Shown here: positions 23,727 to 35,779 of the stretch, in pieces | Layout: each line of letters begins with the position of its first letter | Numbering within the stretch: the first letter of the stretch is position 1 | Translations under genes and position numbers: made by a program | Source of the DNA: Batrachochytrium dendrobatidis JAM81 | Taxonomy: Eukaryota; Chytridiomycota; Chytridiomycetes; Rhizophydiales | Length of the DNA stretch: 64,000 bases | Assembly (NCBI RefSeq): GCF_000203795.2 | Contig: NW_006281116.1 | Coordinates: 327,195-391,194, forward strand | Direction: 5' to 3' | Notes under the pieces: generated by a model | Databases searched by the model: none | What the model was told of the DNA's origin: nothing | The model's input: the letters and a program-made list of their open reading frames with translations, nothing else

Positions 23727-26700
23727 ATGACCAAGGATTTCTCTCAGCCTGACATGGCTCTTGGTAACCAATTCAATTCATTACAGTCTGGATTTACAGT
23801 CCAAACTGCACTCATTTCAGAGTCAATCTTCATGACAAATCAACGCATCTAACAATCATCTTGATGTTCTAGACAAGTCTTCAGAAACCAGTTTTTGTCG
23901 GTTTTTTGAAAGTCTTGTTCAAGTGAGTTGAGATTCTACAAGTCTCGAGATTTGTAATCATTTAAATTCATTTTTATATGTGCTGATTCGTTGATCATCT
24001 AGACTCAAGGCACTCTGCGATTGTTTGAACGAAACGGTGGAGATTACTACAGCGTGCATGGCATAGATGCAGTGTTTGTGTCCGAACATGTGTATCGGAC
24101 AGCTACTGTGCTGAAGCAACTGGGTAAAACTCTTGATTCACATTCTGTCTTTTAGTCTTTAATACTAACAAACTACACACTGACCAGGTTCTGGATTGCA
24201 AAGTTGCACTCTTTCCAAACTCAACGCAATGTCGTTTTTAAAAGAATTGCTCACGGAAAAACAGTATCGCATCGAGATTTGGTGTCCAGACTCTGGAAAA
24301 AACAATAGTTGGAAGATTTCTAAACAGGTGCGTTGATCATGCAAATCATTCTGCACAACTTGATGGATAATCTCAAGTTTCAATTTTAGGCATCGCCAGG
24401 AAATCTTCAGAGTGTCGAGGATATGCTTTTTGTAAACACTGACGTTGGATCTGCACCTGTTGTGCTTGCTGTAACTGTCACTGTCAAAGGATCTGACAAG
24501 ATTGTTGGTGTTGGATACACGGATGCTACCACGATGCGTAGATTGGGAATATGTGAATTCGTTGATAACGAAACATTTACCAATTTTGAAGTATGCCACA
24601 TGTTGCTTTCCATTCAAATCATGTGTTGTAGTCCCATTAGCGTAAACTTATTCTTTAAACCATACATAGTCGATTATGATTCAGCTTGGAGTCAAGGAAG
24701 TCGTTATGCCAGACGACTCTCAAAACTATGATCTCAAAAAAATCAAGGCTATTGTGCTTCGATGTGATGCCATCATCACTGAACGACGAAAAAGCGAGTT
24801 TAATATACAAAACATTCAACAAGATCTTTCCAGACTGCTGGAAAGCGATATCTTTGTATCGGCTCTGCGTATGTACAAGTGGAATGTGTTGTAAATATAA
24901 CAAACCAGTAAAATTAACACTAAATTTTATTTTGATAATTAGCTGAAATGGAACTGACAACAGCCATGCGTTGTATTGCTGCGCTGATCCATTATCTTGA
25001 TGTAAGTTGTCGAGTTTGCATTGGAAACATACCGAGACAATCAAGAATAATGTAACCTGTATTGAAACAGCTCTTGGCAGATGAAAGCAACTTTGGAAAA
25101 TATACTATTGAGCAGCATGATCTATCACAGTATATGCGATTGGACGCGGCTGCTGTCAAAGCTCTCAACCTTGTGCCAAATGGTCAATCTGGACCCAAAT
25201 CAGCGAGTATATTTGGATTGCTAGACCAATGCAAAACTGCCCAGGGATCGCGATTACTTGGACAATGGATCAAACAGCCACTCATGAACATTTCTGATAT
25301 TGGTACACAACCTTGAACACTGTCAAGTCATGATTTGATGCATTCTAACTGTGTACACATCTTGGTATTTTAGTGAATCGACAAAACTTGGTACAAGTTT
25401 TTTTTGACGACTCGCAGCTTCGTCAGGCGCTTCAGGTAGTGTAAAAACTTATTCATCTACACTGCAATGACAAGTTTTGAATCTATTCGTACCAATACTT
25501 TACATGCATTATAACTGCAGGACGAGCGACTCAAAACATTTCCAGATCTTCACCGACTTGCACGCAAATTTCAGCGCGGAAGTGCATCACTCCAAGACGT
25601 TGTTCGAGTCTATCAAGTGGTTCTAGGTCTTCCTGCAATGGTTGAAACGCTTGAAGATTACAGTGGAAAATACATGGATTTATTTTCTGAAACATTTACA
25701 CTAAAATTCAAGGTAGATCTGTGTAGTTGTTTCTGTTGATTGTTCCACAACTGATCAAGGTTTTACTTTGTACTGTTTATCATTTAGGAATATAGCGAGA
25801 GCCTTTGTAAACTACAGGAGCTTGTGGAAACAACGATTGATCTGGCTGCAGTTGAAAACCATCAATATCTCATTAAACCCGATTTTCATCGGGAGTTGCT
25901 TGAAACTCGAAGCAGCATGGACAACGTACTGAATACAATTCAGTCTGAAGCAGAACAAGTAAGAGTTTGTTTAGTTTATCAAGATGATGTAAAATGTTTG
26001 TGGAATGAGTTGATAACCAGTCGTGCTGTTTTTGTAGGTGGCTATTGACTTGGGCATCGAGTTTGAAAAACGATTGAAATTTGAAAAAAATAGTCAATAT
26101 GGGTACCATCTTCGACTATCGCGAGTTGTAAGTTTTATTGGCGTTGATTGAGCAAGAATGTCGTGTATATAATCAAGGATTTTGTCATGCCAATGCAATG
26201 TTGTGTCATGATCATTCTAGGATGCAAACCGAATTCGTGGCAATCGTGACTATATTGAGTTGTCGACTCAAAAAGCAGGCGTACTGTTTACCACTGTAAA
26301 TTTACGGACGCTTAGCAACAATTTTGCAGAGTTGACCAAAGCATATGAACTTTTACAGCAAAACCTATCCAAAGATGTGATTTCTATTACCGGTATATCA
26401 TTTTTTTAATTTGACGATGCATTGAACCTATTTAGTTTTCAAAACAATTGACTAAATGATATTCATTTTAGGTTCGTATTTTCCAGTGCTGGAACTGCTT
26501 AATCAACTTGTTGCACATATCGATGTGTTAGTAAGGTATATACTTTGTCAATAACTGAAGCATTACAAATGGGCTTGTATTTACACGTTGGTCTTGTGTT
26601 TTTATTTTAAAAGTTTTGCAGATGTTGCCATTTCTGCACCTATGCAATACGTTCGTCCCAACATACTACTTTCAGGTATGGATAGATCCAAATCTATACT

Positions 26701-27986
26701 TTTGTTTTAATGTGCTCAAGTGTCAATTTTGGTTTTAATTATGCTTTTAGGACAAGGTGATATCATTCTTAAAAAGGCCAGGCATCCGTGTGTAGAAGTT
26801 CAAGACGATGTTTCTTTTATTGAGAATGATGTTGACTTGGTTCGAAGTGAGTAGGGTGTTTGTAGTATATGAGGTTTAAATTCAATAATACCACGCTAAT
26901 TCACGACTGATTTCTACATACGATTTAGATGACAGTGTTTTTCAAATTATCACTGGACCCAACATGGGAGGAAAATCAACCTATATTCGTCAGATTGGTG
27001 TTATTGTTCTTATGGCTCAAATTGGATCGTTTGTACCATGTGAAGAGGCATCCGTATCGATTGTAGATTCCATTCTAGCACGTGTGGGAGCCAATGATAG
27101 TCAACTAAAAGGCATATCCACATTTATGGCTGAAATGCTTGAGACTGCTTCAATTTTGCGTGCTGCCACATCAAATTCGTTGATTATTATTGATGAACTG
27201 GGTCGAGGCACCAGCACATACGATGGATTTGGACTTGCATGGGCGATTGCAGAGTAAATTAACGCAACCATTATTATTTTTTTCATATCCTGAATTCATA
27301 TTGCTAAACCATTGCATCATGTATGATTCAACAGGCATATTGCAAAACATATTGGCTGCTTCACGCTGTTTGCGACACATTTTCACGAACTTTCGAATCT
27401 TGCTGACCAAGTACCTTTTGTTAAAAACTTGCATGTGTCTGCATTGTTATCAACCCTCTCGTCTGGACCCAAATCGTTGACGCTGCTTTATAAAGTGATG
27501 CCTGGCGTATGCGATCAAAGTTTTGGTATTCATGTAGCAGAACTTGCTGCATTTCCTGATTCAGTTGTCAAGGTAAGTGTATTGAATGAGCCACATCATT
27601 TTCAAATTTGACCAAGCTTTTATCGTGTATTAGATTGCCAAACGAAAAGCTGCCGAACTGGAGGATTTCAGTCATCATGGTATGTCAAATGTGTTACGTA
27701 TCAATCTTATTGGTTATACGATAAACAAGAGTAATAACTAGATTCACTCTATTGGATGGGATGGAATGTAGACGAACAGCCCAAACGTGTATGGAACAGT
27801 TCGGACGAAGCAATCCAATCGGGTAGCGAACTTGCACAACAGTTTTTATCTGAAGCATCTATACTCGCAAAAAAGCACGGATCTAATATGGACATGATAC
27901 ATACGGCAATGCAAACTCTTGGTGCAAAGTTTGCATCTGCCATTGCTGACAACGAATTTCTCAAGGAAGCAATTGAAAGTTTGTAA
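23727..27986 (+). CDS. MSH2: DNA mismatch repair protein MSH2
   Basis: About 17 exons. A short first exon ([15 protein letters not shown] at 23727) joins across an intron to [17 protein letters not shown]. The mismatch-binding domain follows ([17 protein letters not shown]), then connector ([19 protein letters not shown]), lever and clamp segments ([57 protein letters not shown]) and the ATPase domain. The ATPase has Walker [35 protein letters not shown], Walker [33 protein letters not shown] and [15 protein letters not shown]. These follow MSH2 rather than MSH6 or MSH3 in order and spacing. MSH2 pairs with MSH6 or MSH3 to recognise mismatches and loops. Stop at 27986, convergent with the carrier gene. 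Confidence 0.93.
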
Positions 27987-28196
27987 ACATCTCGTGTAAT
28001 GGAATGAATTCAAATACATGGTTTTAAGCCATTGAACGAATAGGCAGATACAACACGGGAAGAATTCAAATAAACTACCAACTCTATTTCATTCTCTTAA
28101 CTTGATGCACAATCATTTTGATTTCCCAAATAGTATTTAAACCAAATTGCAGAATTTAAACAGTGCTGTTATATTGGACAAAACACTATGTATAAC

Positions 28197-29952
28197 TTAT
28201 TCAGAGCCGGAAATACTGCCATGAAGCATGTTTTTGACCCAGACCACTACATAAAACGTAGCAGCATTTGTAGGGAACGCGCGAATAGCCGTGGCACCCA
28301 AACCGCTGAAAAACACTCGGATTCCTTCTTCACGAGCAATCACTTTAAACCCATTAATCAAATTTCGATACTTTCCTGTCCTATCTTCTTCGACTAATGT
28401 CAACATACACAAGCAGGGTGGTTAGTTGAGTGGTTTTGAGTTGATGTAAAGCTTAAAAAGATTGACTTACTGGACTGAAGGCGAGTTTTTACTACATCCA
28501 CTGGATATGTTGATAGCCAGCCTACAACACCAGCCATACCACCAGCAAATAAAAGACGAGTAGATGGCTCGGTGGGATCAGCATCTTTGGGTAAAACCAT
28601 TCTAGTCATCAGCTCATACGCTGCAAAGTATGCTGTACATGACAAAGTAAATGCAACATTAATAATAGCAGGATGAAAAATAAACAATCTGCCACGTCTA
28701 TCAAACGGTACAACTATAACCCTACATACCACCATAGCTCGGTGTTTCTCTGACAATAGTTGTTCCCAAGCCTTTATAAAGACCACGAATGCCTTGTTTT
28801 GCAACAATCTTTCGTAAGCAATCGACTGGTCCTTTGTATAATTGCGCACTCGCCTTGTCTTGATTCTGCAATCGAATTTTTACTAGAAACAATCGTACAA
28901 AAATCAGTATCTTGCTTTAAATGATATCAGCATGAAATTCGACTCGATTTATACTCACCTAGCTCCATAGGTGAACTAAAAAAGCCATTTACAAACCCAG
29001 AAATAGATCCTGCCCAAAAAATATCTGATACCGTTGGTGCTTCAATGTCTTTTGCAACATGTCGCAAAGCAGATCCGTATACACCAAACAGGATACTATA
29101 GGGAAATTAGCCAATGAAAATTAAAACGTAAGCCAAGCACAATAGCTATACAATCCATCCATATAGACACGATCTAAACACAGTTTTCAACCTATTGATT
29201 AAGGCGACGCCGACCAGCGGAGAAACCATTCCTTTGAAAAGTCCGCTGACCTAGTCATTACACGAGTCAAAATTGTGAGTGGCCATTGATTCGGTATAAA
29301 TCTTTTAAATTCCTCCAAAACATGAGATTTGCAGGTATCTTGGTTTACCTTTTCTTCACGGACGATGCTTTTGAAACAATTCCACACACCCGTATACCGC
29401 CGATTGGGTCCATGAGACGACTGTGTTTGAAGTCGAACTCTATTCAGGCGGGAATATAAGATGAGCAATCTGAATCTGGAAAGTCTAGATGGAAATGACA
29501 AACTGAAATCCAACACCTGACATGTCACGAGACCTGCTATTACTTACTTGATCGTGTCCTGTAGATATAATAATGGTACAAAGAGTGGTTAATATAGTCA
29601 TCAATTCACATGTGATTGAGCATGGCAATATGATGTTCACCAATGGATGCCCAGCCAAAACACCAGCCGACCTAAAAGCAATCACAAGTCAGTGAATGGG
29701 ATGTAAAACAGACGACTGAGTAGTGAATTGAATGATGAAAGACTGATATGTATGGACGTAGAATACAGCATTACCCTATACAAGTATTTATAAAATTAGC
29801 CAGTTGGTATCAGATAAAAGTGTGAATTCGCAATCTAAACCAATATAAAATAGCAAGTGAATACCTCCAAAAATGCCTGCAACTAAATCCACACCAAGAG
29901 CAACATGGCCATGAACATCAGTGATGAAAACACTTTCTACCGCATCACCCAT
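28197..29952 (-). CDS. Mitochondrial carrier (SLC25) protein, carnitine/amino-acid carrier clade
   Basis: Minus strand, about eight exons, starting at the ATG at 29952 (MGDAVESVFITDVHG). Three carrier repeats are visible with the signatures PLDTIKVRLQTQ, PMELVKIRLQNQ and PVDVVKTRLQSS, plus matching EEG/KQG loops (FKVIAREEGIRVFFSGLGATAIRAFP). Part of the first signature is encoded by an 11-nt exon (29548-29558) between the GHPL exon and the VRLQTQ exon. The contact-point region RETPSYGAYFAAYELM resembles SLC25A45/47/48, SLC25A20/29 and yeast Ymc/Crc carriers. The substrate is therefore likely an acyl-carnitine or a basic/one-carbon amino acid, but I cannot choose. Inner mitochondrial membrane, six helices. 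Confidence 0.82.
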
Positions 29953-31226
29953 GCTTTAGCAGACAATGTGGTTGAAATGAATGGTGATGGTTGCTTATGG
30001 CCTATGTAACGCAATGGTTGGTGACCTCGCAGGGAAGGTCAATGGCAAAGAATTGGTTCAACCGATTTCTTCAGCACACGTGTAACACTTGCTCAAACTC
30101 CTGCACGCACCATTTGCTGTATCGTGAATATCATGCAAAATGAATGCTGTAAACTCATTGCAAAAATAGCTTGAAATCAGCACTGCCAGTTGTTGATTGT
30201 GATTTTCATACTTTTGGTTTTTATGACTTGTTTCAGTCAACTTTTTATTATGCTCATCACAGGTTATTGAGTATTATGTTTAATCATTTATGTCAAACTT
30301 ACTCGCCCTTTTTCAATCAAACCGCGGTTGAAATATTTTGTCAATGCAGTTGTTGCATAAAATATTCAACAGTTTGGTTTGGAGTCGTTGTTGACCAACC
30401 ATCAAGAGTGTAACAGTTGATGATCTTTCCAAATTGAAGCAACATAGTCTTGTACTTGGCTGGGTTCATCTAAATTGACAGGGTTATTTATTGCGTATAC
30501 AATGCCATTTACGATGATAAATGTACACTTGTGATCTTCCAATACATGTTGACTATTGATTAAGTTGTTGATTTGGTTGTATTTGCTTTTTGAACTAGGT
30601 TGAGTTGTTGAAATTTGACTTTTAATTTGCAGATTCAGTTTTTGATTATTGAATTGGTATTGGCTATTTTTGGATTCAACAACTTCAAATGTTTTTCATT
30701 CACCGTTAATTCCAATGATTTGGCATCACCAAAGTAAGGGATGCTACTTTGCTTAGAGCATTATTAAGCTTTTTTCTTGTATAATGCAAGAGTGTTCATT
30801 GTGGGAGTGTTTGATCACGGAACCAACTGCAATAGTTTTGATGTACTTTGATTGTATAGTTGAATATGCAGTTAAGTAGTAAGGGTAGAGCACCGAAGAA
30901 TACCGTTTTTGGTTTCCAGCCGGAATTCCCGCTAAATGTATAATAGGAGCTATGAAGTCGGATTAAGAAATATTAAAATCTATAGTAGATATATAAAATG
31001 AGCGAAAACAAGGAAATTATCATCCAACATACAATTCACATCGACGACCTACGATGAATCACACATTTATTATAGATAATCTGCTACAGTTTCAAAACAT
31101 TATTTATCGTAGTTCAAGTCAATAAGCTAAGGGAGCAAGTGTAAGTTTTTGAATATTCCGTGCCAGAATCAAACGTTCAAATCGATTAAACAAATGAAAC
31201 AGACTTGCAAAAATACATCAACTGGT
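29953..31226. other. Transition from core to accessory region
   Basis: The carrier gene promoter is at the left. A coding relic lies at 30402-30750 on the minus strand. The remainder (about 30750-31226) is AT-rich without recognisable frames up to the end of the first CRN gene. Confidence 0.5.
30402..30750 (-). pseudogene. Relic or fragment of an unidentified protein gene
   Basis: On the minus strand a protein-like frame runs SIPYFGDAKSLELTVNEKHL, then shifts by one base near 30685 into a second frame containing NQINNLINSQHVLEDHK, CTFIIVNGIVYAINNP and DEPSQVQDYVASIWKDHQLL before a stop at 30402. The amino acid composition and the lack of internal stops over about 90 codons look coding, but there is no start and the frame changes. 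I do not recognise the family. It could be a 3' exon of a gene whose other exons I failed to assemble. Confidence 0.4.
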
Positions 31227-32966
31227 TTATTGTATTAGTGGGAGTTTTATAACGTATTGCTTCAATCCATGAATGGGTTGTATCTGCTCTGTGCCATCAA
31301 TTGGTTTGAAACTCTGCTTTTTGAACCCTTTAAACTGGTGAGGCGGAACCACAAAATAAAGTTTGGGTTCATCATACAAATTGCACAGTTTTGTAAGAAT
31401 ATCAACTCCATAAATAGGATGTTCAGCAACAGCTGTAAATTGGAACATTCCCTGTCGACTGAGTGAATCAATTGCTGCAAAACTATCGTCATCTGTCGGT
31501 TCGTAATAGTTGCCATCAAGTGCTGCTGCAGTAGGAATAGTATTTATTCCAAATGTAATTCTTTGGTCATTGAGTGCATCCAAAGTGATCTTTGTTGCTT
31601 TACCATCTTCCAGGCATCTGCATTTGAGAGTTTGTCCACCAGTACAAAAAACCATATGTCCGTATATTTCAAACAAATGTCTTGAAATTTTGGTTGGAAT
31701 ACCATCAAACATTTGCTGTATATTGGTAATCATTTGAGCAGAATGACGTTTCCAGAGTTGTTCTCCAATATATCTTGAAGCAATATCAACATGCAGGAAT
31801 TCGTACTGTCCGTCATCTGACACAATGGTATGAAGCAATGTATGAGTATTTGCAGATAGTTTGATTGTGAATCCAATGTTTCGTACCCCTTTGACTGCAT
31901 CAACATCAGCCAAAGCTTCCTCCATTGGATTTGATACAATATCAAAGACAGAACGAGCTACACCACCATACATGCGATATCTCTCATTGGTAGTCTCAAT
32001 GGGTACATCCGGATAGCAATGACGTCGACAAGCCTGTAACTCGTCCAAAGTCCAAACAGGAAAATCCCATTCCTTTGCCATCTTTTGTTTGACGAACTCC
32101 TTGTACCATTCCGAACGGGGGGATGACATGAACAATACAATACAAGACGAAATGAGTGGTTCAGACGTTCGTCCATCAATAACGTAGAATGTATCTTGTT
32201 TCCTAACAATATTGGCCACTTCAAGTCCAAGCTCTGTGACGAGCTGTTGCTGCAAGTCAAAGCATTTGTACGAGGATCCCACTTGATAAACAATCCGGTT
32301 TGGCTTTAGAGACAGAGTTTTCGTGGTAAAGTCATCCATCAAGCGATGCAATATGTAGACAAAAAACAGTGACTTTCCAATGCCTGATGTTCCAGATATT
32401 GCAAATGATTTCTTCCCACGATCAATTTGATCCAAAAGCAAGCCAAACACATCATGATAGCACTCTCTAACATATAGCTTTTGTATTTTGTCTTGGGTGT
32501 ATGGGAAAAAGACATGATCTGTCGACTGTATACATTCATCGATCAGCTGGGCGTTTGCAAACGACTTGAATTGGGTTGTCAAATCATTGGGTTCGATACG
32601 TTGTCGTTTAGGAGAAAAGTCTTGATGGTTTGCTGTTGATAAAGAAGTAGAACCTGCATCAAAAATGGCGCTTTTGCTTGGTTTCCTGGTAGGTAGTGGT
32701 AAACAACCAATAACAACACAAGATCCACCTTTAGCCAGTTCCTGATAGTACTGTGGAGTCTTTTCAGGTGGTATATCGTCCAAGTCTGCGATAAGCTGGC
32801 CTTGCTGGTCGTATAGCTGGATGAAAGCAGGTGAGACAGGAATAGCAGGACCATACTTTGCCTTGATAGCATCCTGAACGTCACTCAGGTCTTCAAAGTC
32901 AGTCACATCGATTTCAGTAGAAATAGTGTTATATTCAACATTGAGGAATAGGTCGTTTGTGTTCAT
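31227..32966 (-). CDS. Crinkler-like (CRN) NTPase, copy 1
   Basis: Single exon, 579 residues from the ATG at 32966 (MNTNDLFLNVEY). The frame stays open further upstream but without an ATG. Residues 1-90 form a ubiquitin-like CRN header (EIDVTDFEDLSDVQDAIKAK, ending GGSCVVIGCLPLP). A linker follows with STANHQDFSPKRQRIE, a possible nuclear localisation signal. The P-loop GTSGIGKS is at about residues 192-199, then SCIVLFMSSPRSEWYKEF and WTLDELQACRRHCYPD, as in AAA-like CRN/RHS NTPases. The C-terminal domain (LYFVVPPHQFKGFKKQ) resembles nuclease-like tails of this family. No signal peptide, as usual for chytrid CRNs. Nearly identical to copy 2 at 48024-49778, but it ends seven residues earlier. 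Role as host-directed effector is inferred from the family name only. Confidence 0.82.
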   Translation of the reverse strand: MNTNDLFLNVEYNTISTEIDVTDFEDLSDVQDAIKAKYGPAIPVSPAFIQLYDQQGQLIADLDDIPPEKTPQYYQELAKGGSCVVIGCLPLPTRKPSKSAIFDAGSTSLSTANHQDFSPKRQRIEPNDLTTQFKSFANAQLIDECIQSTDHVFFPYTQDKIQKLYVRECYHDVFGLLLDQIDRGKKSFAISGTSGIGKSLFFVYILHRLMDDFTTKTLSLKPNRIVYQVGSSYKCFDLQQQLVTELGLEVANIVRKQDTFYVIDGRTSEPLISSCIVLFMSSPRSEWYKEFVKQKMAKEWDFPVWTLDELQACRRHCYPDVPIETTNERYRMYGGVARSVFDIVSNPMEEALADVDAVKGVRNIGFTIKLSANTHTLLHTIVSDDGQYEFLHVDIASRYIGEQLWKRHSAQMITNIQQMFDGIPTKISRHLFEIYGHMVFCTGGQTLKCRCLEDGKATKITLDALNDQRITFGINTIPTAAALDGNYYEPTDDDSFAAIDSLSRQGMFQFTAVAEHPIYGVDILTKLCNLYDEPKLYFVVPPHQFKGFKKQSFKPIDGTEQIQPIHGLKQYVIKLPLIQ

Positions 32967-33425
32967 TGTGAGCAGAAAAAAAGAGTAAAAAAGCAATTTA
33001 TTTGTCAAATTGTAAAACAAAAATCGACTTTTTAATCGAGTCAAAATAACAAAATTTTGGGATATTTCAAGACAATTCACACGATTGAAATATTTGGAAA
33101 TTAGTCAAATTTACACCAGAATTAATGTCTCATTAATGTGAGACATTACTAGTGTGAGAGTGTTGACTTGCATTGTGCGAGACATTAGTAGTGTGTGAAT
33201 GTGAGACATTTCTGAATAGTTTAACAATCAAAAACCATCAACAATGACGTTTGAACTGGAATTCACATGACTTTCTTGGTTTCCATTTTATGAACACACT
33301 CACTTCCTTGTTAATAAACAACACAATCGAATATTGATTCATTCTTTCGTGTCTTCAATCAACTGCAACACACTTGACAATAATGACAGCCATCAATATG
33401 CCATCATATGTTCACGATCCTCAAA
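32967..33425 (-). promoter_or_regulatory. Conserved CRN upstream block, copy 1
   Basis: The sequence from the CRN start codon to about 33425 is repeated almost base for base upstream of CRN copies 2 and 3. It holds an inverted repeat (arms ATGTCTCA and TGAGACAT, 6-bp spacer, 33125-33146) about 160 bp upstream of the ATG, followed by further GAGACATTA(C/G)TAGTGTG motifs up to about 33210. Homology stops abruptly near 33425. Promoter function is inferred from position and conservation. Confidence 0.6.
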
Positions 33426-33479
33426 CTTAAAAGTCAATTTGAAACCCCATTTTTAAGCATCTACAAGTCTGCAATATCA

Positions 33480-34620
33480 GATTTGTGGCTGGTACATAAT
33501 AGGTTGCCAATAAAAGTCGACAAATTGAGCAACTGCAATGTGCCTTGCTGTATGATAGTAACACATCAGAAATTATGAATGCTTTCAAAGTCAAAAGTCT
33601 GCAAACGATGTCACTGCTGGCTTGTAGTCTCTGTTTACAAACCTACAATCAACATATTCACTGGATTCGTATAATGGTAAATGCTGAACCACAAACCGCT
33701 GATGATATTATTATGGACGATGCTCATATTATTGGAAATCAAACGATTGGTGCAGTTTCAGATGCTGTTTCATCACACAGAAAGTATTGCTACAGAGTCT
33801 GAATCCAATAGCAGTGAATCTGCAGTTTGACCAACACAGTCAATAATTATCGTTTCAAACTCGAATCAAGTGATGATGTTGCTGTTTCAGATGCACTCAA
33901 TGACATCAATGCAGTAACATTGAAACCAACTCAAACCATTGATCATGAACCAATTTACCGTGTCTTGATAAAAACACTGATAAACCATCATTCATACATG
34001 AGCTTGTCAAAAGTATGAACTGATTGCTGACCAGATGTTTAAAGTGGAGCTCAAAACAGTGCAACTCAATGTGCAGCTTTCCCACGACTTTCCCGCTACA
34101 AAAAATACAGTCTTGGAACTCAAAGTGTACATCAACAATACTTGTGTGTATTGACCATCAATGATGTTGTTGGTGTAGCATACACAATGTGCATTGCAGA
34201 AACGCTTGTTTGTTTGCTGGAGCTATTTCAAGCAAGCAAAAATACTAAAAGGTTCAGTTTGATGAATGTCTGGTGTAGATTTACAATGAATTCAAACTCG
34301 AGAGATTGTCGTATTTTGCATACAAGACATACTACAATATATTACAACAATATCGTGTATTTCAATATGCACCCATTCGATTTACAACAGTGGCATAAAC
34401 ATCATCACATTTAAACAATGGTTCAGTCGTACAAAGTCCAATAGCAGCCATGAATTGTATCAGACATGAACATACTGGTGCAAAATTCACATCAAATAAC
34501 ACACCGCAACAAACATGTTTCTGGTAGATGGTGGAATTGATGTCATTGATTTTCAAGTATATGACATTGATGTTGAATGATTCAATAAACTATACTCGTC
34601 GACTTTTTGTACTTTTTTTC
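33480..34620 (+). pseudogene. Decayed coding region, family unknown
   Basis: Several protein-like pieces on the plus strand are separated by stops and frame changes: MNAFKVKSLQTMSLLACSL, NAEPQTADDIIMDDAHIIGN, VNNYRFKLESSDDVAVSDAL, MFKVELKTVQLNVQLSHDFP and VDGGIDVIDFQVYDIDVE. Their order and acidic, beta-rich composition suggest one former gene of about 1 kb or more. I do not recognise it. The relic begins just beyond the CRN upstream block. Confidence 0.4.
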
Positions 34621-34867
34621 AGTTGCATCGTTTCTGATTCCGAGTTTAAAGCATAATAGTTGCAACAGCGCTGTTGTCCGATTTGCTTGTTTTGTGAATA
34701 GTAATCATGATACCACTTGTTTGACGCTTTCTGTTGTTGAACTGGATATGGATGCCAAATTTGGATGTCAAATTTTGATGCATTGCAAGTAATTGTTGTA
34801 GTTTTTGATCGAGTCAATGAATGGCATTTATAGTTGCTCTAGAAAACAAGTTGCTTGAAATGTCCTG

Positions 34868-35560
34868 TCATATGTCATATGTTTTGTTGTTTTCATGTTC
34901 ACTAATTGTTGATAATGCATCCAATTGATTTCTGTTTTGACGCTGCTTATTTGTCATTGTTGGATCTGGGTTTCTGGATTCAGTAACAAACGTTTCAGCA
35001 ATTTGGATGTGTTCAAATTCATAATACTTGCAAGTCTGAATTATTTGATCATCATCTGAAATTGGATACGAGTAATCATTCCCACTAACCACAGTATACA
35101 TAGTATACACAGCATTACTGTATATTGACTTGTATTTTACTCAAAGGTTTGTCCATTCAGTATTCCAACACAATTTCCAACATTGATTGAATGGTTTGCA
35201 GTGTTTGTTTTAATTGAACCACTTGATGAATCACTTTCATATCTTGATTCAGCAATATCACCAACTGCACAATGATGGATGTGATTGTAGTCAAACACAA
35301 TACCTTGCAAGACATTAACGTATTGGTTAGTTTTAGTATATTCTTGATAAAAGGCAATGATGTTTTGTAATGGGGTGTTGAATCCTTCAATCAAACATTG
35401 TCTGTTGTGATTTCCAACATTGACAGTGACATGACAAACACCTTTTGCTTGTGACAGACTTTGAACAAGTGTATTGCTCCGTTTGTTGTACAATGTACGA
35501 CATGGTCAGTTTGTGGTATCATACAACTGGCAAGTGATTGCAAGTATATCTGATAGTTAC
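34868..35560 (-). pseudogene. Decayed coding region on the minus strand, family unknown
   Basis: Two protein-like frames follow each other: about 35493-35137 (SQAKGVCHVTVNVGNHNRQC, then FYQEYTKTNQYVNVLQGIVF) and about 35110-34868 (YTVVSGNDYSYPISDDDQII, FEHIQIAETFVTESRN). A stop and a frame change separate them. No family is recognised. They probably derive from one gene. Confidence 0.4.
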
Positions 35561-35779
35561 ACACAATCAACACTGGTTGTTATCATGTCATTGATGCATA
35601 TGGAACAAGTCATGTCAATGTATCAATCAACAATCCAATAACTGTTGATGTAATACCCAACACAATACACAATCAATGATATGGTTGTTGACCATTCACG
35701 ATACTCGACAAATACCAATACATCAGAAAGTTTAAATTTATTCAAAACCAAATCCATCGACAAATCATCAATCTGAATC

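Noticed and set aside
32967..33080. N-terminal extension of CRN copy 1 (and copy 2) upstream of the ATG
   Set aside because: The open frame has no ATG, and in copy 3 the same DNA is interrupted by a stop. The conserved header begins at the downstream ATG.
33120..33215. CRISPR-like array in the CRN upstream block because of repeated GAGACATT motifs
   Set aside because: Repeats are short, irregularly spaced and overlap a palindrome; the genome is eukaryotic.
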